64,000 bases of DNA from Pseudomonas brassicacearum subsp. neoaurantiaca. GTDB taxonomy: Bacteria > Pseudomonadota > Gammaproteobacteria > Pseudomonadales > Pseudomonadaceae. The notes under the pieces were generated by a model. The model worked only from the letters and a program-made list of their open reading frames with translations, was not told the DNA's origin and did not search any database. The position numbers and the translations under genes are program-made. The DNA lies in contig NZ_VDLV01000003.1 of NCBI RefSeq assembly GCF_013608025.1, forward strand, positions 186,001-250,000, in the 5' to 3' direction. This document shows positions 54,410 to 64,000 of this stretch, one piece after another (the first letter of the stretch is position 1; each line of letters begins with the position of its first letter).

Positions 54410-56116
54410 ATGTTCTCACCCGCCCCTTGGGCGAGGTTGTGCGTGGCTTTGCTGTGCCTTTCTCCGCTTTCCCTGGCTCATGCCGCGCCGACTCCCGGTG
54501 ACACCGACCTGATCCGCGAACGCCAGAATCGCTTGCTCGAAGAGCAGCGCCGGCGTCTGGAAGAACTCAAGGACCTGCCGGGCAAGGAGGCGAAGCCAAC
54601 CCAACAGACAGTCCCTGCCGATACCCGTTGCTTTCCCATCAAGACCGTCGAACTCAAAGGCGCCGACAGTTTGTCCGCCAGCGATCAGGAGCGTTTGCTC
54701 AAGCCCTACATCGGCCACTGCCTGGGCGTGCCGCAGCTCAACGAGTTGCTCAAAGTCATTACCGACCACTACATCGAGAAAGGTCTGGTCACCAGTCGTG
54801 CCTATTTGCCGCAGCAGGATTTGTCCACCGGGCATCTGAGTGTGTTGGTGGTGGAGGGACGACTGGAAGGCCTGAAGGGGGCCGAGAACAGCGGGTTGTC
54901 CGAGCGGGAATTGGCGATGGCGTTTCCCGGCAAGACCGGCGACCTGGTCAACCTGCGGGAAATCGAGCAACTGGTGGACCAGCTCAATCGCCTCCCTTCG
55001 AACCAGGCCAAAATGGAGCTGACCCCTGGCCAGAACGTTGGAGGCAGTGAAGTACGCGTCACCAACGATCCACAAAAGCCTTGGCGCGCCGGCCTGTCCC
55101 GCAGCAACGACGGCCAGCGCAGCACCGGCGAACAACAGTGGGGCACTCGTTTCGAGTGGGACAGTCCGCTGGGATTAGCCGATCAGTTGATGTTGCGTGG
55201 CGGCCACGACGCGATGACCGACCACCAGCACACCTCGAACAACGCCATGCTCTATTACAACTTGCCTTGGGGCTGGTGGAACGTCAGCTACACCTACAGC
55301 CAGAGCGAATACCGCTCACAGATCCCGGCCAACGGTTTCAATTTCAAGCAGACCGGCGACAGCCAGAACCATCAGTTGCGTGTCGAACGGGTGATCCACC
55401 GCGACGCGGTGAGCAAAACCTCTCTCAACACTGGCCTGGCCTACCTGCGTACCAACAGCTACATCGAAGACAGCAAACTCGATGTCAGCAGCAATCGCCT
55501 CAGCGAAGGCCAGTTCGGCATCAACCACGGTCGTCGGGTCGGCAACGCTTTCGTCAACCTGGATTTGGGCATGCAGCAAGGCATCGGCGCCTTCGATGCC
55601 CAAGGTGACGACGACCCAAGCCCTGGTCAGGCCAACTCCCGTTACCGCAAATACACCGCCACCGTGAGCTACCTGCAACCGTTTCAAGTGTGGGGCGAGT
55701 CCTTCAGCTTCAGCAGCCTGATGACCGGCCAGCGCAGCGAGGACGTGCTGTTCAGCCCCCAGCGCATGAGCCTGGGCGGGGAATCATCGATTCGTGGCTA
55801 CAAGGATCAATCCTTGGCGGGGGACAGTGGTGGCTACTGGCGCAACGACCTGCGCTGGAGCCGTCCGGTGACCCTGGAATGGCTGCGTCCGGTGTTCGCC
55901 GAGTACGGCACCAGCCTGGGTTACGACCAGGGCGTGATCCGGGGCGATCGCTACAACGGCGACCAGCATGGGCGCATGTCGAGCAATTCCCTGGAGTTGT
56001 TTGCCCGCGGTCAACACCTGAGCGCCAGCATGACCTTCGCCCATTCCCTGGAACGCCCGGATGCCCTGACCGAGCGCGAAGCGCCGATCTACTTCCGCCT
56101 CGACCTATCCATTTAA
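54410..56116 (+). CDS. TpsB transporter of two-partner secretion (ShlB/FhaC/HecB family)
   Basis: A 568-residue outer membrane protein; the ATG at 54410 has GAGGGA upstream. Signal peptide 1-24 (LSLAHA), a basic helix with a linker (LIRERQNRLLEEQRRRLEEL), a POTRA_2 domain (CFPIKTVELKGADSLSASD, then YIEKGLVTSRAYLP), then the 16-strand barrel with the L6 motif GGESSIRGY. It exports the TpsA protein encoded 22 bp downstream through the outer membrane by recognising its N-terminal TPS domain. Confidence 0.92.
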   Translation: MFSPAPWARLCVALLCLSPLSLAHAAPTPGDTDLIRERQNRLLEEQRRRLEELKDLPGKEAKPTQQTVPADTRCFPIKTVELKGADSLSASDQERLLKPYIGHCLGVPQLNELLKVITDHYIEKGLVTSRAYLPQQDLSTGHLSVLVVEGRLEGLKGAENSGLSERELAMAFPGKTGDLVNLREIEQLVDQLNRLPSNQAKMELTPGQNVGGSEVRVTNDPQKPWRAGLSRSNDGQRSTGEQQWGTRFEWDSPLGLADQLMLRGGHDAMTDHQHTSNNAMLYYNLPWGWWNVSYTYSQSEYRSQIPANGFNFKQTGDSQNHQLRVERVIHRDAVSKTSLNTGLAYLRTNSYIEDSKLDVSSNRLSEGQFGINHGRRVGNAFVNLDLGMQQGIGAFDAQGDDDPSPGQANSRYRKYTATVSYLQPFQVWGESFSFSSLMTGQRSEDVLFSPQRMSLGGESSIRGYKDQSLAGDSGGYWRNDLRWSRPVTLEWLRPVFAEYGTSLGYDQGVIRGDRYNGDQHGRMSSNSLELFARGQHLSASMTFAHSLERPDALTEREAPIYFRLDLSI

Positions 56117-56138
56117 TCCGCTGCAACGAGACCCGATC

Positions 56139-59100
56139 ATGGACGACCGCCATTACGCCTTCCTGACCCGCCAACCCTCTGCTGTCGTGGAGAGCCGTGA
56201 GCGGTTTCTAGGCATGCCCAAACGCGGCCTGGCGTTCCTGTTGGCCAACGTCATGTTCTGGCAACCGATGTGGGCCCAGGCGGACGGCATCGTGGTCAGC
56301 GCGCCGGGCACCGGACTGGACCGGGCGGGCAACGGCGTGCCCATCGTCAACATCGCCAAGCCCAATGGCAGCGGCCTGTCCCACAACAAATTCACCGACT
56401 ACAACGTCGGCAGCAACGGCATCATTCTCAACAACGCCACATCCCGGACCCAGTCCACGCAACTGGGCGGGATCATTCTCGGCAACCCGAATCTCAACGG
56501 CACGGCCGCCACGACCATCCTCAACGAAGTCAACGGCGGCAACCCCAGCCAACTGCGCGGCTACACCGAAGTGGCGGGGCAGTCGGCCCACGTCATCGTC
56601 GCCAACCCGTATGGCATCACCTGCAACGGCTGCGGCTTCATCAACAGCCCGAAAGTGACCCTGAGCACCGGCAAACCGGTGGTGGAAAATGGTCGGTTGG
56701 ATCGCTACCAGGTGGACCAGGGCAGCGTCTCCATCGAAGGCGCGGGGCTCAACGCGAACAACGTCGACCATTTCGAAATCATCACTCGCAGCGCCAAGAT
56801 CAATGCCGAAATCCAGGCCAAGAACCTGACGATTGTCGCCGGTCGCAACGATGTCAATGCAGAGACTTTGAGCGCCACCGCTCGCGCCGATGACGGTAGT
56901 GTGAAGCCGGAACTGGCGATCGACTCGTCGGCGCTGGGTGGCATGTACGCCGGGGCGATCAAGTTGGTCGGCACAGAAGCTGGGGTTGGGGTGAAGCTGG
57001 ACGGCAAGTTGATTGCCAGTGGCGGGGATATTCAGCTCGATGCCAATGGGCATTTGAGCATGGTCGATACCTCGGCCACGGGGGCGGTGAGCGTCAAGGC
57101 TGCGAGCGTTGATGTGCAGGGACCGGTTTATGCCGGGACGACGTTGAACGTGCAGACCCAAGGGGATTTAACCAACCGGCAGACGTTGGCTGCGCGCGAT
57201 GGCATCAGCCTCAGTGCCGGTGGGCAGTTGAGCAACAACGGGATTATTGAAGCCGGGGTGAATGCGGATAACACGCGTAATGCCTCGGGGGATGTGAGCG
57301 TTACGGCGCAGAGCCTGAATAACAGCGGCAAGAGCATCGTTGCCAGTCGTCACCTCACGGCGAACGTTGCGCAAACGCTGAGCAACCAGGGCGGCACGCT
57401 CAGCGCCGGGCAAACCGCCACGGTCAAAGCCGGGACGCTGGATAACCAGAACAAGGGCCGGGTGCTGAGCAGCGGCGCGCTGAACGTCACCGCCGACAAG
57501 CTGCTCAACACCCAAGGCATCGTCAATAGCAACGGCAATCTGACGGCTGATGTCGGGCAGTTGAATAACCACGACGGCGAAGTCTCCAGCGCCGCCACCC
57601 TGACAGTTACCAGCGTCGCCCTGGACAACAGCAACGGCCTGCTCAGCGCCAAGGGCACCACTCGCGTCACCACCGGCGTGTTCGACAACACCGCCGGCGG
57701 TTACCTGGTCAGTGGCGACACCCTTGACCTGACTGCCACCCAAGTCAACAACGGCGCCGCCAGCCGCATTGCCAGCGACAAGGCGCTGACCGCCAGCGTC
57801 ACCGGTCTGGATCAGCAGGGCGGCGAACTGTTCAGCAAGACCGCCTTGACCCTGGACCTGAACAACGGCCAGTTGAACAACCTCAAGGGCGTGATCAACG
57901 CACCGGTCCTGGTGCTGAAGAACCTAAAGGACGTGGACAACCGTGGCGGCGAAATGTCCAGTGCCCAGGCCTTCACGCTGGCGGCCCGCAACCTCGACAA
58001 CCGCGACGGCAAGCTGATCAGCAACCAGGCGCTGACCCTGCGGATCGACCAGGCGCTCAACAATATCAAGGGGCTGGTTTCCGCCCAGTCCATCGACACC
58101 CATAGCGCCAGCCTGGACAACACCGGTGGCCTGATCAGCAGCCGTGGCGCGCTGGTCATGACCGTGGACGGCCAACTGACCAATCGGGACGCCGCGATCA
58201 TTGCCGACGGTGACCTGCACATCGAGGCCGCGGACCTGGACAACGGCGCCGGCCAGATCGCCGGCAAAACCAACGTCACGGCCACTATCGACAGTGTGAA
58301 CAACCAGGGCGGCCAGATGATCGCCCTCGGCGGATTGACGCTGACGGGCGCCTCCCTGGACAACCGCAGCGCAGGGCTGATCGGTGCGACCGACACGCTG
58401 ACGTTGAACGTCGGCTCGATCGACAACCGTGGCGGCGAATTGTCCGGCCACGGCGATGTTGCTTTGACAGGCGACGCGCTGGACAACAGTGACGGCGGCC
58501 AAGTCATCGCCAACGGCGCGTTGGCCCTGACGGTTAAAGAAGTACTCAACCGCACCAAGGGCCTGCTGTCCGGCAAGACCGGCCTGACCCTGACCGGCGC
58601 GACGCTGGATAACAGCGGCGGCGCGCTGCTGACCCAGAAGAACCTCGGCGCTCACCTCGACGGGGACTTGAGCAACATCAAGGGCACATTGAGCGCCGAA
58701 GGTACGCTTGACGTCACTGCTGCGAGCCTCACCAACACCTTGGGCAGCGTTTCCAGTGCGGGAGTGTTGGCTCTCACCCTCGATAACGCCCTCCTTAACC
58801 AGGGCGGTCAAATCGTCACCGATGCCGGCCTCACCCTTAAAAGCGCGAGCCTGGACAACCGCAACCTGGGCAGCATCAGCGCCAAGCAAGCGGTCGTCGT
58901 TGAAACCGGCGCGTTCGACAACAGCCAGGCCGGACAGCTCAGCAGCGGCACGCACCTCGATCTCACCGCAAAACAATTGACCAACCAGGACGGCGGCCGC
59001 ATCGCCAGCAGCGGTGCGCTGACCGCCAGCGTCACGGGCCTCGATCAGCAGGGCGGCAAGCTTTTCAGCAACGCGTCGCTGAGCCTTGATCTGAACCAAG

Positions 59101-62100
59101 GGCAACTGAACAACCAGAACGGCTTGATCAACGCACCCTTGCTGATGCTGAAAAACCTCAAGGGCGTCAACAACGCCGGGGGCGAAATTTCCAGCGCCCA
59201 GGCGTTCACCCTGGCCGCGCAAGACCTGAACAACGACAACGGCAAGTTGTTGAGCAACCAGGCCCTGACCCTGCGCGTCGATAACGCGCTGACCAACCTA
59301 AAGGGCCTGATCGCCGCCGCCGCGCTGGACGTCGAGGCCGCCAGCCTGGACAACAGCGCCGGCACCCTGACCAGCCGCGCCAACCTCGACCTGAACGTGT
59401 CCGGACCGCTGATCAACCAGAGCCAGGGCCTGATCAACGCCGCTAACGCCTTGACCATCAGCGCCAGCGATCTGAATAACCGTCAAGGTTCGTTGCTGGG
59501 CAGCGCCATCGCCATCGACTTCGGTGCCGCCACTGGCGATCTGAACAACAGCGCCGGCCTGATCACCACCGCCGGTGTACTCAGCCTCAAGCACCTGCGG
59601 GACCTGGACAACCAGGGCGGCGAAATCTCCAGCAGCCAGAACCTCGACCTGACGGCTCGCGATCTCAACAACAGCGCCGGCAAGCTCATCAGCAACGGCC
59701 TGCTGACCGTCAACGCCCGCGACGTCATCAACCAGGGCGGCCTGGTGTCCGGTTTCAAAGGCATCGACCTGACCGCCGCAAGCCTGGATAACCGCAACGC
59801 CGGCACCCTGTCGAGCCGCGACGAAGACGTCAGCGTGACCTTGAGCGGCGCGCTGCTCAACAGTGCTGACGGCGCATTGGCGAGCAAGAAAAAACTCACC
59901 GTCACCGCGGCCAGCCTCGACAACCGCGGCGGGATTCTCTCCAGCGGCACCGACCAGACCCTGACCGTCACCGGCGGTGTGCTGAACAACGCCCAGGGCG
60001 GCTTGATCGACAGCGGCGCCGCGCTGGTCATGACCGCCATGGCCCTGGGCAACGTTGGCGGCACGGTCAACGCACAACAAGCGTTGACGTTCACGGGCAC
60101 CACCCTGGACAACACAGGCGGCAACCTGAGCGGCAATGCCGCCGTGACCTTTGATCTGCTCGGCGCCCTGACCAACACCAACGGCAAACTCGCCAGCGCC
60201 GGCCCGCTGCGGGTCGAACGCGCCACGCAGGTCGACAATCAGGGCGGCCAGATCGCCAGCCAAGGCCTGCTGACCTTGCTCATCGGCGGTCTGGACAACC
60301 GCAATCGCGGCACCGTCGCGGCCAATGACGCGCTTATCTTGACCACTTCCGGTGCGGTGCAAAACAGCGCCGACGGCCTGATCTACAGCCAGAACGGTAA
60401 TGTGCAAATCGACGCGGCCAACCTCGTCAACGGCAAGGGCACCGTGCAGAGCCAGGGCAACCTGACCCTGGTCGTCAATCAAGACGTCGACAACCAGAGC
60501 GGCCGCATCCAGGCCAAGGCCGGTGACCTGAGCGTTGAAGCGCGCCACCTCGACAACCGTGGCGGCGTACTCGCCAGCCTCCAAGGCCTGCTGAAAACCG
60601 ACCTGACCGGCGTGCTGAGAAACGGCTACGACCTGAACAACAACCGCCAGGGCGGCATCACCCAGGCCCAGCACCTGAACCTGATCGCACTCGGCGGTCT
60701 GGATAACTATGGCGGACGCATCTCCGCGCAAACTGGCGATGCCGTCATCACCAGCGGCAACATCGACAACCGCAACGGCGGCCTATACGCCAAAGGCAAG
60801 GTCAACGTCACGGCCAACAATTTCGACAACAGCGGCGACAACGACGGCCAGATCGCCGGCAGCCAGATCGACCTGAACCTGACCGGCGCCTTGAACAATC
60901 GCCTGGGCATCATCGAAAGCGACAGTACCCTGGCGATCAAGGCCGCGAGCCTGGATAACCAGACGGGTCAGATCCGTGCGTTGGGTACGGGTGGCAAGAC
61001 CAACTTCCAGATCGGCGGGTTGTTCGATAACCGCAGTGGTGTGCTGGAAAGTGCCAACACCGATCTGAGCCTGGGAGTGGGCAACTTGCTCAACGCGGGA
61101 GGGAGCATCCTGCACGTCGGCAGCGGCAACTTCGGCATTGCCACTAACAACGTCGTCAATGCGGGGGGCAGTTTTGTCACGCGCGGTGCCTTGACCCTCA
61201 ATGCTGATAGCTGGACCAACACCAGCGTCCTGCAAGCCGGCACGCTGAACGTCAATGTCAATAACTTCACTCAGACCGCGACCGGCCAATTGCTGGCGAC
61301 AACGGCGTTTGTGGGCAGCGGAGTCAACTGGCGCAACGACGGGCTGCTCGCCAGTGACGGTACGTTGGTGTTGACGCTCGGCGGGACGTACTCCGGAAGC
61401 GGTCGAATGACCAGTCTCGGTAACCTGACCGCTGGAGCCGGACAGTTAGAGTTGGCTGACGCCGCAAGCATCGCGGGCGGTGCGACAACTGTTATCAACG
61501 TTGGCGGGCAATTGACCAACTACGGGCAGTTGTCATCAGCCAATGATTTAAGCGTGACGGCCGCTGGCGTCAGCAACTATGGGGCTATAGCGGCCTCTAG
61601 AGATCTAACGGTTACAACCCAGGCCCTGCTTAACGCGCAGGCTGCGGATGGCAGCCGTGGTTTGCTCTTCAGCGGGCGGAATATGGGCCTGCGGACGACG
61701 TCCTTTACCAACCGTTATGCCGATGTTTACAGCCTGGGCAATCTTCTGGTCAGCGGAGTCGCGTCGGGTACTTCGGCTCAAAACGTACTGAACAGCTCCG
61801 CCAGCATTGAAGCCGGCGGGGATATCAGCATTGCTGCTGACAATATCGTGAACCAGCGCGACAAGTTCAGCATGGCGCAGCAGATCACAAGCGGTTACAT
61901 GACGATCTGGTGCGTCCAGCATTGCGACGGGCCGGATTCGCCACGGGTACGTGGCCCCGTATTTATCTACAACACCGTTGAAAGCGTAGTCAGCGAGGAC
62001 TCGCCGACCGCGACACTGGTTGCCGGACACAACCTGACCGTTAACAGCACGGACTTCCGCAATCAGTACAGCGTGATGTCGGCAGCCAATGATCTGTCCA

Positions 62101-64000
62101 TCACCAGTACCAACATCACTAATCAGGCTGCGCTCTCGGCTTCCGGAACGTCCGGCCATGAAGTGGGCGCAGGTACCTGGATCACTGGCGAGTATTTCTA
62201 TCGACTCATTGATGAGGTGCGCGATTACGACAGGAAACACCCGCGCTCCGGACCGTTCGATCCCGTGGCGTTCAACGAGCTGGTAGGCAAGTTCGATCCC
62301 TCCCTGTTCTATGGCATCAACGATCCCATCGCGGTCCAGGCCGATGGGCAATCGGTCGCCGCAGCCATCATCCAGGCGGGCGGAACGGCCAAGCTCACCG
62401 CCTCCAACGACATCAGCAGCGTGGTCGTGCAGAACACCTCCGCGTCCGTGAGCGGGCGCTCCACGAATACGAATGTCTACAGCGCGACTCAACCCTCCGT
62501 TGTGCTGCTTAATCGCCAGTTGCCCCCCGACCTGTCTCAACAGCAGGTCAACCCCGTAAGCCTGCCCGGATTCAGCTTGCCGAGCGGGCAGAATGGCCTG
62601 TTCCGGCTGAGCGGGCAGGGCGGTAACACGTCGGCTGCCAGCGGACCGCAGAACTGGTCCTTGGGCAACGCGAGCCTGAACCCGGCCCAGCGCCAGCAAG
62701 CGCTGCCCGTCGGCCAAGTGCGAGATCTCGCGCTGGGCAGCACCACGCAACCGTCCGCCAGCAACATGGACCTGGCAATCGATATCGACACGGCGGGCGG
62801 ACGAACAACCGACCTCACGGTTAATCGGGTCCAAGGCCTGCCCACCCGCACCGTGACGGCCAACCCACACAAATATCTGGTTGAAACCAATCCGTTGCTC
62901 ACTGACCTCAAGCAGTTCATGAGTTCGGATTATCTGCTGCAGAACCTCGGCTACGACCCGGACGAAAGCGCCAAGCGCCTGGGTGACGGCTTCTACGAAC
63001 AGAAGCTGATTCAAGAGGCGGTGATTGCCCGCACCGGCCAGCGTTTCATCGACGGACAGACCTCCAACGAGGACATGTTCAAGTACCTGATGAACAACGC
63101 CATCGCCAGCAAAACAGAGCTCGATCTGTCCCTGGGCGTCAGCCTCACCTCCGAACAAGTAGCGGCCCTGACCCACGACATCGTCTGGATGGAAAATGTC
63201 GAGGTCAATGGCGAGCAAGTCCTGACGCCGGTCCTGTACCTGGCCAACGCCAACAACCGCCTCTCGCCCAATGGTGCCTTGATTCAAGGCAACAACCTCA
63301 ACCTGGTGGCCGGCAAGAACCTGGAGAACGTCGGAACGCTGAAGGCGACCAGCAACTTGTCGGCTTCGGCGGGCGAGAACCTGGTCAACAGCGGCCTGAT
63401 GCAAGCCGGTGAACGTCTCGACCTGCTGGCCGGAAACAATGTCATCAACAGGGCGGGCGGCATCATCACCGGTCGGGATGTCTCGGTGACCGCGCTGATG
63501 GGGGACGTGGTCAACGAGCGCACGGTGACGTCGTCACAAATCGCCTACGGCCAGGTTCAGGATCGCAAGGATTTCGCCGACAGCGCCGCGCGCATCGAAG
63601 CCGCCAACGACCTGAGCCTCTCGGCGGGCGGCAACATCAACAACATCGGCGGCGCACTGCAAAGTGGGCGCGCCATCCGCTTGAATGCCGCAAACGACGT
63701 CAACATCGTCGCTGCGCAGACCGTCGACAACCTGATCCGCGACGTCAACCGCAACAGCAGCACCATCACCCAGTACGGCGCCAGCGTCACTGCCGGGCGG
63801 GACGTCTCGGCGGTGGCCGGTCGTGACCTCAACGTCGTTGCCAGCCAGATCGATGCCAAGCGTGACGTCGGCATGAGCGCCACCGAGAACGTCAACATCA
63901 GCTCGGCGGCGGATGAAGAACACTTCTTGTACAAGAGCAAGAAGCTGACGATCCAGGAAGACCATGTCCAGCAGGTCAAGGCTGAAATTACCGCCGGTGG
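56139..64000 (+). CDS. TpsA giant exoprotein (filamentous haemagglutinin/CdiA type), partial at 3' end
   Basis: The frame from the ATG at 56139 stays open to the window edge (over 2600 codons). The N-terminus has an extended signal region (GLAFLLANVMFWQPMWAQA) and a TPS domain of about 250 residues with VIVANPYGITCNGCGFINSP. From about 57.1 to 61.6 kb come beta-helical FHA repeats (pattern SLDN..G, L.N..G). Near 62.9-63.3 kb the segment YLVETNPLLTDLKQFMSSDY, then LGDGFYEQKLI and LTHDIVWMEN match the conserved region of CdiA-type proteins before the FHA-2 repeats. A 1.23-kb-offset duplication exists inside. The toxin end and any immunity gene lie outside the window, so adhesin and CDI toxin remain both possible. 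Confidence 0.92.
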   Translation, partial: MDDRHYAFLTRQPSAVVESRERFLGMPKRGLAFLLANVMFWQPMWAQADGIVVSAPGTGLDRAGNGVPIVNIAKPNGSGLSHNKFTDYNVGSNGIILNNATSRTQSTQLGGIILGNPNLNGTAATTILNEVNGGNPSQLRGYTEVAGQSAHVIVANPYGITCNGCGFINSPKVTLSTGKPVVENGRLDRYQVDQGSVSIEGAGLNANNVDHFEIITRSAKINAEIQAKNLTIVAGRNDVNAETLSATARADDGSVKPELAIDSSALGGMYAGAIKLVGTEAGVGVKLDGKLIASGGDIQLDANGHLSMVDTSATGAVSVKAASVDVQGPVYAGTTLNVQTQGDLTNRQTLAARDGISLSAGGQLSNNGIIEAGVNADNTRNASGDVSVTAQSLNNSGKSIVASRHLTANVAQTLSNQGGTLSAGQTATVKAGTLDNQNKGRVLSSGALNVTADKLLNTQGIVNSNGNLTADVGQLNNHDGEVSSAATLTVTSVALDNSNGLLSAKGTTRVTTGVFDNTAGGYLVSGDTLDLTATQVNNGAASRIASDKALTASVTGLDQQGGELFSKTALTLDLNNGQLNNLKGVINAPVLVLKNLKDVDNRGGEMSSAQAFTLAARNLDNRDGKLISNQALTLRIDQALNNIKGLVSAQSIDTHSASLDNTGGLISSRGALVMTVDGQLTNRDAAIIADGDLHIEAADLDNGAGQIAGKTNVTATIDSVNNQGGQMIALGGLTLTGASLDNRSAGLIGATDTLTLNVGSIDNRGGELSGHGDVALTGDALDNSDGGQVIANGALALTVKEVLNRTKGLLSGKTGLTLTGATLDNSGGALLTQKNLGAHLDGDLSNIKGTLSAEGTLDVTAASLTNTLGSVSSAGVLALTLDNALLNQGGQIVTDAGLTLKSASLDNRNLGSISAKQAVVVETGAFDNSQAGQLSSGTHLDLTAKQLTNQDGGRIASSGALTASVTGLDQQGGKLFSNASLSLDLNQGQLNNQNGLINAPLLMLKNLKGVNNAGGEISSAQAFTLAAQDLNNDNGKLLSNQALTLRVDNALTNLKGLIAAAALDVEAASLDNSAGTLTSRANLDLNVSGPLINQSQGLINAANALTISASDLNNRQGSLLGSAIAIDFGAATGDLNNSAGLITTAGVLSLKHLRDLDNQGGEISSSQNLDLTARDLNNSAGKLISNGLLTVNARDVINQGGLVSGFKGIDLTAASLDNRNAGTLSSRDEDVSVTLSGALLNSADGALASKKKLTVTAASLDNRGGILSSGTDQTLTVTGGVLNNAQGGLIDSGAALVMTAMALGNVGGTVNAQQALTFTGTTLDNTGGNLSGNAAVTFDLLGALTNTNGKLASAGPLRVERATQVDNQGGQIASQGLLTLLIGGLDNRNRGTVAANDALILTTSGAVQNSADGLIYSQNGNVQIDAANLVNGKGTVQSQGNLTLVVNQDVDNQSGRIQAKAGDLSVEARHLDNRGGVLASLQGLLKTDLTGVLRNGYDLNNNRQGGITQAQHLNLIALGGLDNYGGRISAQTGDAVITSGNIDNRNGGLYAKGKVNVTANNFDNSGDNDGQIAGSQIDLNLTGALNNRLGIIESDSTLAIKAASLDNQTGQIRALGTGGKTNFQIGGLFDNRSGVLESANTDLSLGVGNLLNAGGSILHVGSGNFGIATNNVVNAGGSFVTRGALTLNADSWTNTSVLQAGTLNVNVNNFTQTATGQLLATTAFVGSGVNWRNDGLLASDGTLVLTLGGTYSGSGRMTSLGNLTAGAGQLELADAASIAGGATTVINVGGQLTNYGQLSSANDLSVTAAGVSNYGAIAASRDLTVTTQALLNAQAADGSRGLLFSGRNMGLRTTSFTNRYADVYSLGNLLVSGVASGTSAQNVLNSSASIEAGGDISIAADNIVNQRDKFSMAQQITSGYMTIWCVQHCDGPDSPRVRGPVFIYNTVESVVSEDSPTATLVAGHNLTVNSTDFRNQYSVMSAANDLSITSTNITNQAALSASGTSGHEVGAGTWITGEYFYRLIDEVRDYDRKHPRSGPFDPVAFNELVGKFDPSLFYGINDPIAVQADGQSVAAAIIQAGGTAKLTASNDISSVVVQNTSASVSGRSTNTNVYSATQPSVVLLNRQLPPDLSQQQVNPVSLPGFSLPSGQNGLFRLSGQGGNTSAASGPQNWSLGNASLNPAQRQQALPVGQVRDLALGSTTQPSASNMDLAIDIDTAGGRTTDLTVNRVQGLPTRTVTANPHKYLVETNPLLTDLKQFMSSDYLLQNLGYDPDESAKRLGDGFYEQKLIQEAVIARTGQRFIDGQTSNEDMFKYLMNNAIASKTELDLSLGVSLTSEQVAALTHDIVWMENVEVNGEQVLTPVLYLANANNRLSPNGALIQGNNLNLVAGKNLENVGTLKATSNLSASAGENLVNSGLMQAGERLDLLAGNNVINRAGGIITGRDVSVTALMGDVVNERTVTSSQIAYGQVQDRKDFADSAARIEAANDLSLSAGGNINNIGGALQSGRAIRLNAANDVNIVAAQTVDNLIRDVNRNSSTITQYGASVTAGRDVSAVAGRDLNVVASQIDAKRDVGMSATENVNISSAADEEHFLYKSKKLTIQEDHVQQVKAEITAG
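57783..59308 (+). repeat. Internal duplication in the FHA repeat region
   Basis: A unit of about 290 bp at 57783-58075 recurs at 59016-59308, offset by 1233 bp (411 codons, in frame). Both copies encode ALTASVTGLDQQGG, then INAP and LKNLK. The copies differ at many third positions, so this is an old duplication. Confidence 0.7.

Noticed and set aside
57168..63965. Several long minus-strand frames (113 to 599 codons) across the exoprotein gene
   Set aside because: They are shadows of a repetitive, GC-rich gene; their translations are low-complexity, without start signals or motifs.
1..64000. CRISPR array, tRNA or rRNA genes, prophage structural genes, IS transposases
   Set aside because: I saw no regularly spaced repeats, no cloverleaf sequence beside the integrase, and no capsid, tail or transposase proteins in the window.

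Overview
The window reads as a Pseudomonas chromosome, probably of the P. fluorescens group. The evidence is an OprD-type porin, a REP/REPIN pair, a high-GC core with Pseudomonas-like codon use, and TauABC-, IclR-, DctA- and TpsA/TpsB-type proteins typical of that genus. It divides at about 51.4 kb into a large genomic island (1-51.4 kb, left end outside the window) and core chromosome (51.4-64 kb).

The island appears to be inserted in a YbdG/MscS-like mechanosensitive channel gene. Only the first 236 codons of that gene remain at 51429-52139, and it breaks off just after the conserved HTVKVQN segment. Beside the break lies a four-gene integration cassette (45497-51358): three different tyrosine-recombinase-like proteins in an overlapping run plus a small coiled-coil protein. 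It resembles the recombinase trios (RIT or gamma-mobile-trio type) that mobilise defence islands.

The left part (1-21.8 kb) is a defence island. It holds: (a) an operon on the minus strand with a DUF4297/Cap4-like nuclease, a Ski2-like helicase, a DCL/DUF3223-like protein and a truncated AAA ATPase; (b) a divergent UvrD-like helicase with a FliH-like GxxxG repeat; (c) a CcdA-MbcA hybrid antitoxin; (d) an SbcC-like zinc-hook ATPase; (e) a UG/Abi-type reverse transcriptase with a structured upstream region; (f) a three-gene Lamassu/ABC-3C-type operon (Cap4-like nuclease, middle component, Rad50-like DUF3732 ATPase); (g) an Xre-type regulator with its own palindrome; (h) several unknown genes; (i) a TIR-domain protein. 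A single OLD-family ATPase/TOPRIM nuclease lies near the recombinases. Degraded genes (a umuC 3' fragment and an amber-interrupted ORF) mark the seam at 21.4-22.6 kb.

The middle part (22.6-42.7 kb) is a catabolic cluster for an organic acid, probably cyclic or aromatic. One half seems IclR-controlled: MFS uptake, NDP-forming acyl-CoA ligase, crotonase, TauABC-type ABC importer, OprD porin and FadB-like enzyme. Two matching palindromes support this, one over the iclR ribosome-binding site and one before the ABC operon. The other half is a minus-strand operon divergent from a LysR gene: DctA-like symporter, CMD-family protein, SDR, Tat-exported LigI-like amidohydrolase, SMP-30 lactonase, ModA-like binding protein and a secreted alpha/beta hydrolase. 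Two paralogous hydrolases bracket the first half, and both have Ala in place of the nucleophile Ser.

The core part carries the DEAD-box helicase with its terminator, the REP pair, a small secreted protein and a two-partner secretion locus. The TpsB gene is complete. The giant FhaB/CdiA-type TpsA gene (from 56139) is open to the end of the window, so any C-terminal toxin is not visible.
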